A stretch of 11,870 nucleotides of DNA from Phoronis ovalis (lineage: Eukaryota > Phoronida > Phoronidae): the NCBI GenBank assembly GCA_028565635.1, contig JAOXYB010049636.1, positions 1-11,870 of the forward strand, read 5' to 3'. Made by a program: the position numbers and the translations under genes. The notes beneath the pieces are model-generated. The model made no database searches, had not been told where the DNA came from, and saw only the letters and a list, made by a program, of their open reading frames with translations. This document shows positions 1 through 8,230 of the stretch, piece after piece. How positions within the stretch are numbered: the first letter of the stretch is position 1; every line of letters begins with the position of its first letter.

Positions 1-80
1 TCTAATGTAAAAAAACAATAATGTTAAAAAAATATCCTACACATTGGATAGGCATTAGACATGACAAATGTCTTGTTAAT
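1..80. repeat. Direct repeat, copy 1 of 2
   Basis: This stretch closely matches 5299-5378. The two copies differ by short A-run indels, an extra four bases in copy 1 and a few substitutions. It may extend left of the window. A short hairpin (GACAT...ATGTC) is present in both copies. It lies about 220 bp upstream of the large ROCO exon, so it may be intronic. It could be a dispersed repeat fragment or a remnant of a tandem duplication. Confidence 0.8.
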
Positions 81-302
81 AAATAATAGCTGTGCTGACA
101 TCTGGTGGAGAAAATCAGTTTGCCATTATTGCTGGATGTACTGAATATGTCTGCAATAGTTTGAATCGAAATTCATTTTCTGCAGTAAATATTGCAACAA
201 TCGCATCAATTTTCATAAAATGCTTCTTACTTGTCAGGTTTATGAAATAACATGTTTACAACTCAGTGCAGATGTTCAGCTCATTCATGCTTTCATTTTC
301 AG
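81..302 (+). other. Probable 3' end of an intron with splice acceptor
   Basis: No coding signal is seen here. A stop codon at 248-250 closes the frame of the following exon. The final bases form a pyrimidine-rich tract ending in TTTTCAG at 296-302, a good acceptor. It falls at the point where death-domain homology begins and leaves a phase-1 junction, the same phase as the three other death-domain or linker acceptors downstream. In-frame GTG 266 and ATGs 272 and 287 precede it, so an unspliced start at 272 remains possible but would encode residues read from the pyrimidine tract. Confidence 0.7.
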
Positions 303-3300
303 TCTTATCAGAGGATTCAATAGCTGATCTTGCTAGAGGCTTTCAATGGGAAGAGTTCCATATTGTTGCAGAAACAATCGGCTTTAAAGAAGAAGAATTG
401 CAAGCTATAAATGAAAAATATCCAAATATGTGTAAATTGCAAACCTTTTCCATGTTGTGTGACTGGCTCAAATCATTAAAAGATGTAAGTGCAGGCATTA
501 AAATCTTACGAGAGGCTTGTAAAAATTGTGGAAAGGAGGATAAACTGAATAGTTTGTTGCCAAAAATAAGTCTGTTTTACAAGCAGCATGATTGTTGTGA
601 AATAAAATTTGCCGATATTCCAATTCCGTATAAAATTAGTGACTATTCCAATAAGTCTCATGCTGACATTCCTGGTGATATATGGGAGAACAAAGATATA
701 GAGTGCTTAGATCTTTCTAGAAATAACCTAACTAACATTCCGCACAGCATAAAACAGTTACCAAAATTGAAGTGTCTGATTTTAAGCCACAATAAATTTC
801 AGCGTATTCCGCCTGTCATTAGAAAGTTGAAGAATCTTGAAATGCTATGTTTAGGTAACAATCCCATTAAAAACATTAAGGATTATTTTTCGTCAAAGAG
901 TGATCAAGATGGAAATCATAAGGTGTGGCCACATCTTAAGACACTAGACATTGGAGGACTGGGGCTCACAGAATTACCTGCTGGAGTTACGGGGATGACA
1001 CAGTTAGAAGGCTTGTATGTTTATGGCAATAACATCACCAAATTAGATGATAGCATTAAAGAGCTATCAAATCTTAAAGTTTGCTGCCTGGCAAAGAATA
1101 AAATCAAAGATTTTCCAGAAAGTATTTCAGAGTTAAAAAGTCTGAAACTTCTTGATATTGGAAGTAATGAACTTGAAGAAATTCCTGATAACATCAAGGA
1201 AATACAAGGATTAGAAGTTCTTGACATGCAGTGGAATAACATGGAACATTTGCCATCCATAACAAAAATAAAAAATGTGAAAAAACTTAACATCAGAGCT
1301 AATCGAATATCTAATCTTCCAGACGACATTCATATGCTGGAAAATCTTGAGGAACTCAACGCAAGTGGCAATATGATTAAAGAAATACCAGCTGCTATTG
1401 GAAAACTAAGATCTTTGAAGTTCTTAAGAATGCGTCAAAACAAAATTGAGCATTTACCTCAGTCGATAACGAAGTTGCAGAATCTGATTGAATTAGATAT
1501 TATTGACAACATGATCTCTGATTTACCGGCTGATATTGACAAGCTGGAAAACCTCACCATTCTTATGGCACACTTCAACAGAATAAAACAAGTACCAGAT
1601 CTAATTTGTGAGCTCCAAAAATTACAGGAACTGTTACTGTGTGGTAATGAAATTAAAGAATTGCCAGAATCAGTAACAAAACTGAAGCAGCTAAGAGTGC
1701 TTGATGTAAGAAGAAATCTGTTAGAATACTTGCCAAACAACATTGATTTCATCACAAGCTTGGAAATTCTAAGAGCTGATCATAACAAATTAAAAGTTTT
1801 CCCAGATGTACCAGAGGGATTTCCAAACTTGGTAGAATTAGGTGTAGAAAACAATGAAATTGCTCGTTTACCAGCGTCTCTAGTGAAATCGCATAAACTG
1901 TCAACCTTGCACCTCAAACGTAACAAATTAATACAGCCACCTCAACCGTTGTGTGACCGACAAAGCTCTGATAGAATATTTTTATACCTGAAAGCATTGC
2001 AGTATGACTCAGGGATTGATGTTGGCAGACAGACATGCCTTGTCCTAGGTGAAGTAGAGGCTGGTAAAACTTGTGTCACAAATGTCCTTGTATCTGGTTG
2101 TCCATTTACCTGCAGCGAACATGACCGAACAAAAGTACTTGAAACTGCTACCTGGATTCTGGAAAAAGATGGACTGGCCATTCACATAGTTGACTTTGGT
2201 GGTCATGAATCATACCAAGTAACACACAGATTATTTATGGTGCCAAATGCAATTTTTTTGTTAGTATTCAATCCCTGCAAGTATACGACGGATACATTTG
2301 ATAAACTGATTGGTAACTGGATTCATAATCTTCAGCTGCGATTACCAGAGGCTTGTGTGTACCTAGTGGCCACACACAGTGACAAGTTAAGTGAAGCTGA
2401 TCAAGACAAACTTCGAGACGATATTGAGGGAAAAGTAAAGAAGCTTCTGCAAGAAAGGAAAAAATATTTAGAACGAGCAAAGAAGAAAAAGGGAAACAAT
2501 GGTAGCACTTACAAGAACATTGACAACATGATAAAAGGAATAGGTAATGTCAAAACAGAAATATTTTTTGTGAGTTGTGCTGCAGAAAATCTCCATGGCT
2601 TTGAGGAACTTAGAGCATATATTACTAAATTTGCAATTGGTTCAAAGTTTGTTATGCCCATCAGCTGGGCTAAAATTGTGGATAAGTTGATAAGCAAGGA
2701 ACTGAAAGTAGAGTACAAATTTTACATACCATGGAAAGAGATTACAGAAATACAAACAGAGCTAAGTAAAAGCATGGAAGAGACCGAAGTCACAATTGAA
2801 GTCATCTTAGAATATTTAAGAGATGTGGGACAAATTTTGTACTATGCTAATAATGACGAATTGTCAGATAAAATTTTTCACAACATTAAATCTCTTGTTG
2901 ATGTCTTCAAAGTAATATTTGATCATGAATTAGAAATAAAACTCGAGTATACAAACTTCCAAGATAGTTTTCAAACTGAGCGGACTTTTAAAAAAGTTGC
3001 TAAAGAATTTTCACAAAAAGGAATTATAAGTAAGGAGTTACTTGAATGCTTACTAAAGCCTCTAGATGTCACAGCTCATCTCGATACTGTTCTTGAGGTA
3101 TTGCAGTTGTTTGATCTGTGTTATGAAGTTAAGCAGTCCAGAGATAATGAAAGAACCTTTTTGTTTCCATGGCATCTAAAAAATCTTGATAATAGCGAAA
3201 AATGTAAACAGTTGTGGTCTTTCAACTGTGAAGAACTTTTTCTAGTTTTAGATTTCAACTTTGGTGATTATTTTCCACCACTTTTTTTTGATACTGTGTG

Positions 3301-3727
3301 GGTATTAATACAGCAGGCTGTTGTTGCCAATTGTTCTGCAAGTGTTGCTTGCTTTCATTGTGAGGATGCAGCAATGTTTTTACATGACTGCATACATGTC
3401 AAGGCAACAGCAGTTCCTAGCACTAATCAGCTTAAGATAGCCATATACGCTGATTCTACTAATGCAAAGAATTTGTCTGAGAGCTGGACATTTTTACTTA
3501 AGATATACAACAAGCTACGTGAGAGATTTGAGTTAGAATGGTCTGGAGCAGTATTTGATGCATTTTGCCTGTGTCCACATTGCATTTTAAGTGGTAATGA
3601 AGAACCATCTGTTTTTGATGTTGGCAATCCATGCGGATCTACCATTATAGCAAGGTGCCCAGATAATCCTGAGTGCAAGATACCAGCTGCACTAGTCATG
3701 AACTGCCAAGAACGTAAGAAAAATTAA
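303..3727 (+). CDS. Death domain-LRR-Roc-COR (ROCO) protein, terminal exon, MFHAS1-like
   Basis: Large terminal exon of a ROCO GTPase. Residues are numbered with the codon at 266 as 1. A death domain spans about 13-101. Eighteen leucine-rich repeats, mostly of 23 residues, span about 136-560; repeat 3 carries a roughly 10-residue insertion. The Roc GTPase follows: P-loop GEVEAGKT (595-602), DFGGHE (643-648), THSDK (703-707) as G4 and SCA (770-772) as G5, with a lysine-rich insertion around 720-755. COR runs from about 795 to the C-terminal region. The tail has six cysteines (1101, 1103, 1106, 1123, 1131, 1137), possibly metal-binding. The architecture matches MFHAS1, which lacks a death domain; DAPK1 has a death domain but also kinase and ankyrin parts, absent here. 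Predicted role: cytosolic GTP-regulated scaffold in death or immune signalling (inferred). The N-terminus is probably encoded upstream of the window; an unspliced product from ATG 272 would be 1151 residues. No frameshift is seen. Confidence 0.93.
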
Positions 3728-3772
3728 TAAACTTTTTTATCCTTCCCTGAAATATGTTTTTGCCTTGTTTGT
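3726..3772 (+). terminator. Poly(A) signal and GT-rich downstream element of the ROCO gene
   Basis: AATAAA at 3726-3731 overlaps the TAA stop (3725-3727) by two bases. A T/G-rich stretch at 3755-3772 lies at a suitable distance for a downstream cleavage element. If used, the 3' UTR would be only about 15-30 nt. A weaker ATTAAA at 3791-3796 could give a slightly longer UTR. Confidence 0.65.
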
Positions 3773-3839
3773 CCATTTACTTGCTTGTTCATTAAATCCC
3801 TTCAGGATAGCTTTAATTTTGTGCTAACACTAAAATGAG

Positions 3840-4910
3840 TGATTACATGTACTTCACTAATCCATATAGTCGTAGCGAAGGCGTCATTGTCGTCGTATGT
3901 AGCACTTTCCTGTAACTTGCTATAACAGCTTCAGTTTTTACCCGGTCAGCTTCATATTTGGTACAGGGTAAATACAGGTCAAAGTGCAGGGCGGTTATAC
4001 TTCCAATATGGTGGCCATGTTTGTTCCTGAGAGGGAATGTAATGCTGTGTCTTTCTATAGCTGCAAAGACGAAGCGCTGCCTGGACTATTAAAAGGTGGC
4101 CATGTTGCTTCTCGAGATTGCACGTCATAATAACAGCTTCAGTTTTTATCCGATCAGCTTCATATTTGGTAAAGATAAGTACAGGCTATGTGTAATTTTG
4201 ACCCAGAATACTTCCAATATGGCTGACTGATGGCCATGTTTGTTCCCAAGAGGGCACATAATGTTGTGTCTATAGCCGCGAAAATGAAGCGCTGTCTGAC
4301 GATTCAAAGATGATTGCGTAATAGGCTAGGTGAAATTTTAAAATGACCTTGACAAGTAGGTCAATGTCAGTATGAATTTTCAACATTTTTTACCATGCAT
4401 AACTTTCTTTGTTTCGCAACAACTGCTTCAGTTTTTATCCGATTAGCTCCATATTCGGTACAAAGTAAGTACACGTACAAAGTACAGATTATATAATATT
4501 AACCCACATTACTTCCAATATGGGCGACTGACAGCCATGTTTGTTCCAGAGAGGACGCGCAACTTTACATCTATAGCTGCAAAGATGAAGCGCTGCCTGG
4601 ACGATTCAAGGGTGGTTCTAGGAAGGCCATAGGTTAGTGGGCGTAATCGGCTAGGCGACATCTCAAAATGACCTTGACAAGTAGGTCAAATGCTGGTCAG
4701 CTCCATATTCGGTACAGAGTAAGAACAGGTCAAACTACAGATTATGTATAATATTGACCCAGCTTACTTCCAACATGGCCAACTGGTGGCCATATTTGTT
4801 CCTGAGAGGACATGTCACGTTGCATTTATAGCCACAAAGACGAAGCGCTGCTTGGACGATTTCAAAGGTGGTTCTAAGAAGACCATAGGTTGGCAGCCAA
4901 AATGGGTCAC
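3840..4910. repeat. Dispersed repeat family, block 1 (four diverged units)
   Basis: Four diverged copies of a unit of up to about 285 bp lie head to tail: roughly 3922-4128, 4129-4412, 4413-4697 and 4698-4910, the last lacking its start. Shared landmarks in order are CTTCAGTTTTTATCCGATCA, CATATTTGGTACA, ACTTCCAATATGG, GGCCATGTTTGTTCC, TATAGCTGCAAAGA, GAAGCGCTGCCTGGAC, AATCGGCTAGG and TGACCTTGACAAGTAGGTCA. Short ORFs here (e.g. 4744-4932) are read from the repeat itself and are not genes. Before the first unit, 3860-3900 has a small CGTC/GTCGT-rich patch. No terminal inverted repeats or protein-coding core were found, so the class is unknown. Confidence 0.85.
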
Positions 4911-5215
4911 TTTTTCACAAATTAATCCCTAAAACTTTCACAGAAATTCCGCTTTTCACCTAAATGTCCATAAAGACTGATCCATTTTTCAACAAACCCT
5001 AAAAATTTTTTCACGATTTTATTTAAAGATAGCAATTCTAGTAAATTTTTCTGATAAAAAAACTTAAAAATGGGTCCTATTTGTGACAGAAAACCCTAAA
5101 AATGGGTCAATTTTTGAGACCAAACTCTCTAAAAATAGTTGGATATTTTGAGTTTGGGCTGCACATCCCCATCTAAAAATATGGCCCGTACTCCCCAAGA
5201 GTAACGCATCGGACA
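4905..5215. repeat. A/T-rich interspersed repeat with TAAAAATGGGTC motifs
   Basis: The sequence type changes sharply at about 4905. It contains recurring CTAAAAATGGGTC-like words (near 5065-5110), related CCTAAAA words (near 4928 and 4998), ACAGAAAACCC and ATTTTTGAGACC segments, then a GC-richer end (5155-5215). This looks like a short non-coding interspersed element abutting the preceding repeat family. No ORF, tRNA-like head or clear terminal repeats could be identified. Confidence 0.5.
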
Positions 5216-5298
5216 GCACATACAGTCATTGTGAATAAGAGTACCCCCACCAAAACAATGATAAACCTGATTACAATGCATGATGTATTCTATTCTTT

Positions 5299-5378
5299 TC
5301 TAATGTAAAAAAAACATAATAATGTTAAAAAATATAATCCTACACATTGGCATTAGACATCACAAATGTCTTGTTGAT
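5299..5378. repeat. Direct repeat, copy 2 of 2
   Basis: Second copy of the sequence at 1-80, in the same orientation. Similarity stops at about 5378 and does not continue toward a death-domain exon as in copy 1. The bases to the left cannot be compared because copy 1 begins at the window edge. Confidence 0.8.
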
Positions 5379-5735
5379 GTTTACCCTTCAAGAACAATTT
5401 TTGAGGAAATATCAAGCCAAATGCTAAAATATTAACAGGTATGTTTGTTATTAAGGCCTAACTGTGATTGGCCAAATGGTTAAATTCCAAATTGTAATCA
5501 GAAGACTTCCATTTAACCTCATATTGCGTATTTCATGCAATATATAGTCTTCCAAAGCCTATGTGAAGTACAAATTTGTATTCAGAATATACCTTATAGT
5601 ACTCAACATCTTTGTATTCCAAACAAATAAATTTATTATTCTAACTTGTATTCCAACCACAAAATTGAAATACTACATGTACTGTAACTTAGTTAATACA
5701 GCTGGTAGTTATCCAGTTTGATAATGCAATTTCAC
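5379..5735. other. Non-coding stretch, nothing recognised
   Basis: AT-rich sequence without a credible ORF, splice-site pair or RNA gene on either strand. Confidence 0.5.
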
Positions 5736-6775
5736 ATTGCACCACAAGCCAGACAGACGAATCAGTGATAGGCTGATTCGAAGGTGGATTTATTGAGACC
5801 ATAGTTAGGAGGATGGATCAATGGGAGAATAAGGCTAGGTCATCTTGAAATGGATCAAATGCCAATCTGAAACTTTGACATTCCTCGTTGTTCGTAACAC
5901 TTTTTTGTCTCATTATAACTGCTTCAGTTACAATCGGCTTCATATTTGGTGCAAAGTAAATACATGTCAAACTACAGGTCAGATTATGATTTGACCTGTA
6001 TTACTTCCAAGATGGCTGACTAATGGTCATGCATGTTTGTCTTCAAGATGGTGCATCTTGATAACAGCTTTAGTTTTTATCCAATCAGCTTCATATTTGG
6101 TACAGGGTAAGTACAGCTCAATGTACAGGTTTTGAAATTTTGATTTTGATCAGAATCATATGTCAGATATTTTTTACCTAGATTTACTTCCAAATTGTCG
6201 GACTGGTGACCAGCATGTTTGTTCTTGAAATGGTTCATATAGATAACAGCTTCATATTATATCTGATCAAATTCTTATTTGGTACAGGATAAGTACAGGT
6301 GAGGTATAATTTTGACCTTGACTACTTCCAGTGGGGTCAACTGGCAGGCATATTTGCTCCAGACATGGTACATAATATTGCTCTGTGAACCAGAATGATG
6401 AGTGTTGCCTGGACGGGTGGAATGTGGATTTATAAAGGTCATGGTGGGTATGTGGATTAATCTAGGTGGGTTTTATGAATGACCTTGAAAAGTGGGTGAA
6501 ATACCAAATGAATCTAAAACTTTGACATTTAATACAGATAAACACAGGTCAAAGTATACTTTTGACCTGGATTACTTCAAAGATAGCTGTCTGTCAGTCA
6601 TGTTTGTTCTCAAAATAGTATGTTGCTTTTGTCTGATCACCTTCAGTTTCGGTCCAGGTTTTTTACAATTCAAAGTACAGGTTAGATACAAGTTTTACCT
6701 TAACCATTTCTAGTATGGTCGACTGATGGCCATGTTTGTTCCACAGATGGTTGTCACATTCCGCCATGAGCCAGA
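5736..6775. repeat. Dispersed repeat family, block 2 (more decayed units)
   Basis: The family of 3922-4910 resumes in the same orientation but more decayed. Partial or near-full units are visible at about 5736-5885 (end portion), 5890-6059, 6060-6240, 6241-6510, 6525-6628 and 6630-6775. Landmarks such as CAGCTTCATATTTGGTACAG, TTACTTCCAA, GCATGTTTGTT and TGCCTGGACG recur in order. The 6492-6713 ORF is read out of this repeat and has no protein-like features. Greater divergence and irregular unit lengths suggest an older or more rearranged array. Confidence 0.75.
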
Positions 6776-6949
6776 AAGACAATGATGACATCAGTTATCT
6801 GAGACATCTCTGATACTCTATATAGGTTGGCATTAGAAATCGTATTTGGCCAGAAAACATGAATGATTCGTCTTAAGCATCTATTGTGGAACACATTTAG
6901 CTGCTGTCTATCTCTCTTGCTCACTTTCTAGCATTCTGATCCATAGAGT
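6776..6949 (-). mobile_element. Non-LTR retrotransposon (LINE) fragment, downstream part of the reverse transcriptase ORF
   Basis: Read on the minus strand, this encodes LYGSEC, then a stop, then a stretch with VFHNRCLRRIIHVFWPN followed by NTISNANLY. This resembles the conserved segment after the reverse transcriptase domain of RTE/CR1-type LINEs (YGSE-W, FxNRCLRRI, WPN). Protein similarity fades at about 6776, where the other repeat family begins. It continues the fragment at 7361-8040 across the 6950-7360 insertion. It has an internal stop and is dead. Confidence 0.7.
6941..6949. repeat. Probable target-site duplication, left copy
   Basis: CCATAGAGT here matches CCACAGAGT at 7361-7369 with one mismatch. 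Both encode the same LINE codons (L-Y/C-G) on the minus strand, as expected if the intervening 411 bp inserted into the LINE and duplicated the target. Confidence 0.6.
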
Positions 6950-7360
6950 TGCAGCGAATCCGGCCGAGCGGTTTTAGCCTGTTGTTCTGGTTCGTGGCAA
7001 GGCACTGGTGAGAGGTAACTATGTTGTCGGTTCCCGGCTGGGAAGACTCGTTGAGAGACTGATGAGTAGAAGTAGAAGAACTAAGACTGAACAACTAATC
7101 GCTTCTAGGTCTAAACGTGCACTCTGGTCTAACGTGCACTCTCTTCTAACGTGCACACTGGTCTAACGTGCACACTGGTCTAACATGCACTCTGGTCTAA
7201 CGTGCACTCTGGTCTAACGTGCACTCTGGTCTAACGTGCACTCTGGTCTAACGTGCACTAGCTTTATTATAATAAAAACAACTTATATATGAAGTGACTA
7301 GCCCATGAATGGACCAGTCCAATATACCCATACAAGGAAATCCCATTTCCTCTCGGGACG
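6950..7360 (+). mobile_element. 411-bp insertion nested in the LINE, SINE-like with tRNA-like head
   Basis: The segment separates two adjoining pieces of one LINE reading region and is flanked by near-identical 9-bp repeats. Its first 100 bp resemble a tRNA of Ser/Leu type: CGGCCGAGCGG (6961-6971) fits the box A consensus except for its first base, and GGTTC-containing box-B-like stretches lie at 6989-6998 and 7029-7039. Spacing to the second is longer than usual. The middle is the 17-bp minisatellite; the end (7260-7360) is AT-rich then mixed, without a poly(A) tail. No terminal inverted repeats match. A SINE is the best guess; another non-autonomous element carrying a minisatellite is possible. 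Confidence 0.5.
7115..7258. repeat. 17-bp minisatellite, about 8.5 copies
   Basis: Tandem units of ACGTGCACTCTGGTCTA begin at 7115, 7132, 7149, 7166, 7183, 7200, 7217, 7234 and 7251, the last being partial. The final complete units are identical, and one unit (7183) has ACATGC instead of ACGTGC. The period is exactly 17 throughout, so the array is young or kept uniform. It lies inside the 6950-7360 insertion. Confidence 0.95.
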
Positions 7361-7369
7361 CCACAGAGT
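7361..7369. repeat. Probable target-site duplication, right copy
   Basis: CCACAGAGT, partner of 6941-6949. Deleting one copy with the insertion would restore the LINE order SALL-YG-SE. Confidence 0.6.
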
Positions 7370-8040
7370 AAAGCAGACATCACATTACTCCTGTATATCA
7401 TAAGCTTGGTCTCTGGTATACTGGGTTGATGCCCATACTTTTCTGAGCTTAAAATATGCTGCCCTGGCTTTTTCAGCCGACTACAATATCCGCTGTTGCA
7501 CATTTTTCTGCAGCCATAGGTGCTCCTAGATAAAACTATCCACTGCCTTGATATCTTATTTGTCTATCCTAACTGGTTGTCTGTCATCTGTCCTAATCGC
7601 CATAACTTTAGTTTTCTTGATGTGTGTCTAGCTATGCATTCCAGTTCAGTGGCCTTTCCTGTCATGTGTCTCGTTGATGATAATACCAAGCAGTGTCAGA
7701 TTATCAGCAAAATCAAGATCCTCCAGTCCCCAGGTTATCCCTATCTTCCTTCTAGATACTGTCTTCATAATCCAGTCCACCACTAACAAGAACAGGAACC
7801 TAGACATAAAGCAGCCTTTTGACGTACTCCAGATTATATGAAGAACCACTGATAATTTCCCATCATACTCAACAGCACATCTGAAGCCTTCATAGAACAT
7901 TTTCACCAGGTTTACAATCTCCAGAATTCCATAGCTCCTCATTATCGTCCACAAACTATCACGATATATACTGTCAAAGGCTTTCCTAAAGTCAGCGAAG
8001 TTGATCAAAAGTGGACTATTCCACTCAGTGCACTCTTTAT
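7361..8040 (-). pseudogene. LINE reverse transcriptase fragment, inactivated
   Basis: Minus-strand relic of a non-LTR retrotransposon, most like RTE/CR1-type elements, that would have copied its own RNA at a nicked target site. From about 8040 downward it encodes fingers/palm motifs: INFADFRKAFDS (motif A region), a degraded GxRQGC motif (SKGC), FLFLLVVDWIM and LEDLDFADN, where the catalytic FADD has lost its second Asp. Past 7646 the frame shifts; 7504-7645 holds fragments such as KTKV with a stop, and 7370-7500 restores a stretch (SRLKKPGQHI, KLMIYRSNVMSALL) matching the region downstream of the RT. It is 5'-truncated near 8040. No endonuclease domain is seen. The 7520-7786 plus-strand ORF is its shadow. 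Confidence 0.8.
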
Positions 8041-8230
8041 GACTAGCTAGATTATTGTTATTATCATAATTTATTCCAGCATCAGAGGAACAAATATCAC
8101 AAATTAGGAACTTTTTGGAAGACTACAGTTTGGATAAAAAAGGTAAAATAAAATATCATCTTGTGTGATTTATGTGCTTCAGCTGCTAATGAACTTCAGC
8201 CAAGAAAGAATTATCTATTATAGTTGAAAA
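8041..8230. other. Non-coding stretch, nothing recognised
   Basis: AT-rich sequence between the LINE relic and the long palindrome. No ORF or splice-site pair could be supported. Confidence 0.5.

Noticed and set aside
266-302. Hydrophobic N-terminal leader from GTG 266 or ATG 272 as a signal peptide
   Set aside because: It is the translation of a pyrimidine tract ending in a good splice acceptor, and ROCO proteins are cytosolic.
1021-1755. Minus-strand ORFs (1021-1329, 1459-1755) opposite the leucine-rich repeats
   Set aside because: They are mirror frames of regular LRR codons; translations are Ser/Leu-rich without domain features.
1942-3699. Minus-strand ORFs opposite Roc and COR (1942-2181, 2268-2480, 2509-2718, 3427-3699)
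   Set aside because: Shadows of the clearly coding plus strand; no recognisable protein.
4744-4932. 62-residue ORF
   Set aside because: Entirely inside one unit of the dispersed repeat; other units do not keep the frame.
6492-6713. 73-residue ORF with a hydrophobic segment
   Set aside because: Read from two decayed units of the repeat family; no conservation of frame across units.
7115-7258. CRISPR-like array
   Set aside because: Units are contiguous 17-bp tandem repeats without spacers, in animal DNA.
7520-7786. 88-residue plus-strand ORF
   Set aside because: Antisense to the LINE reverse transcriptase relic.
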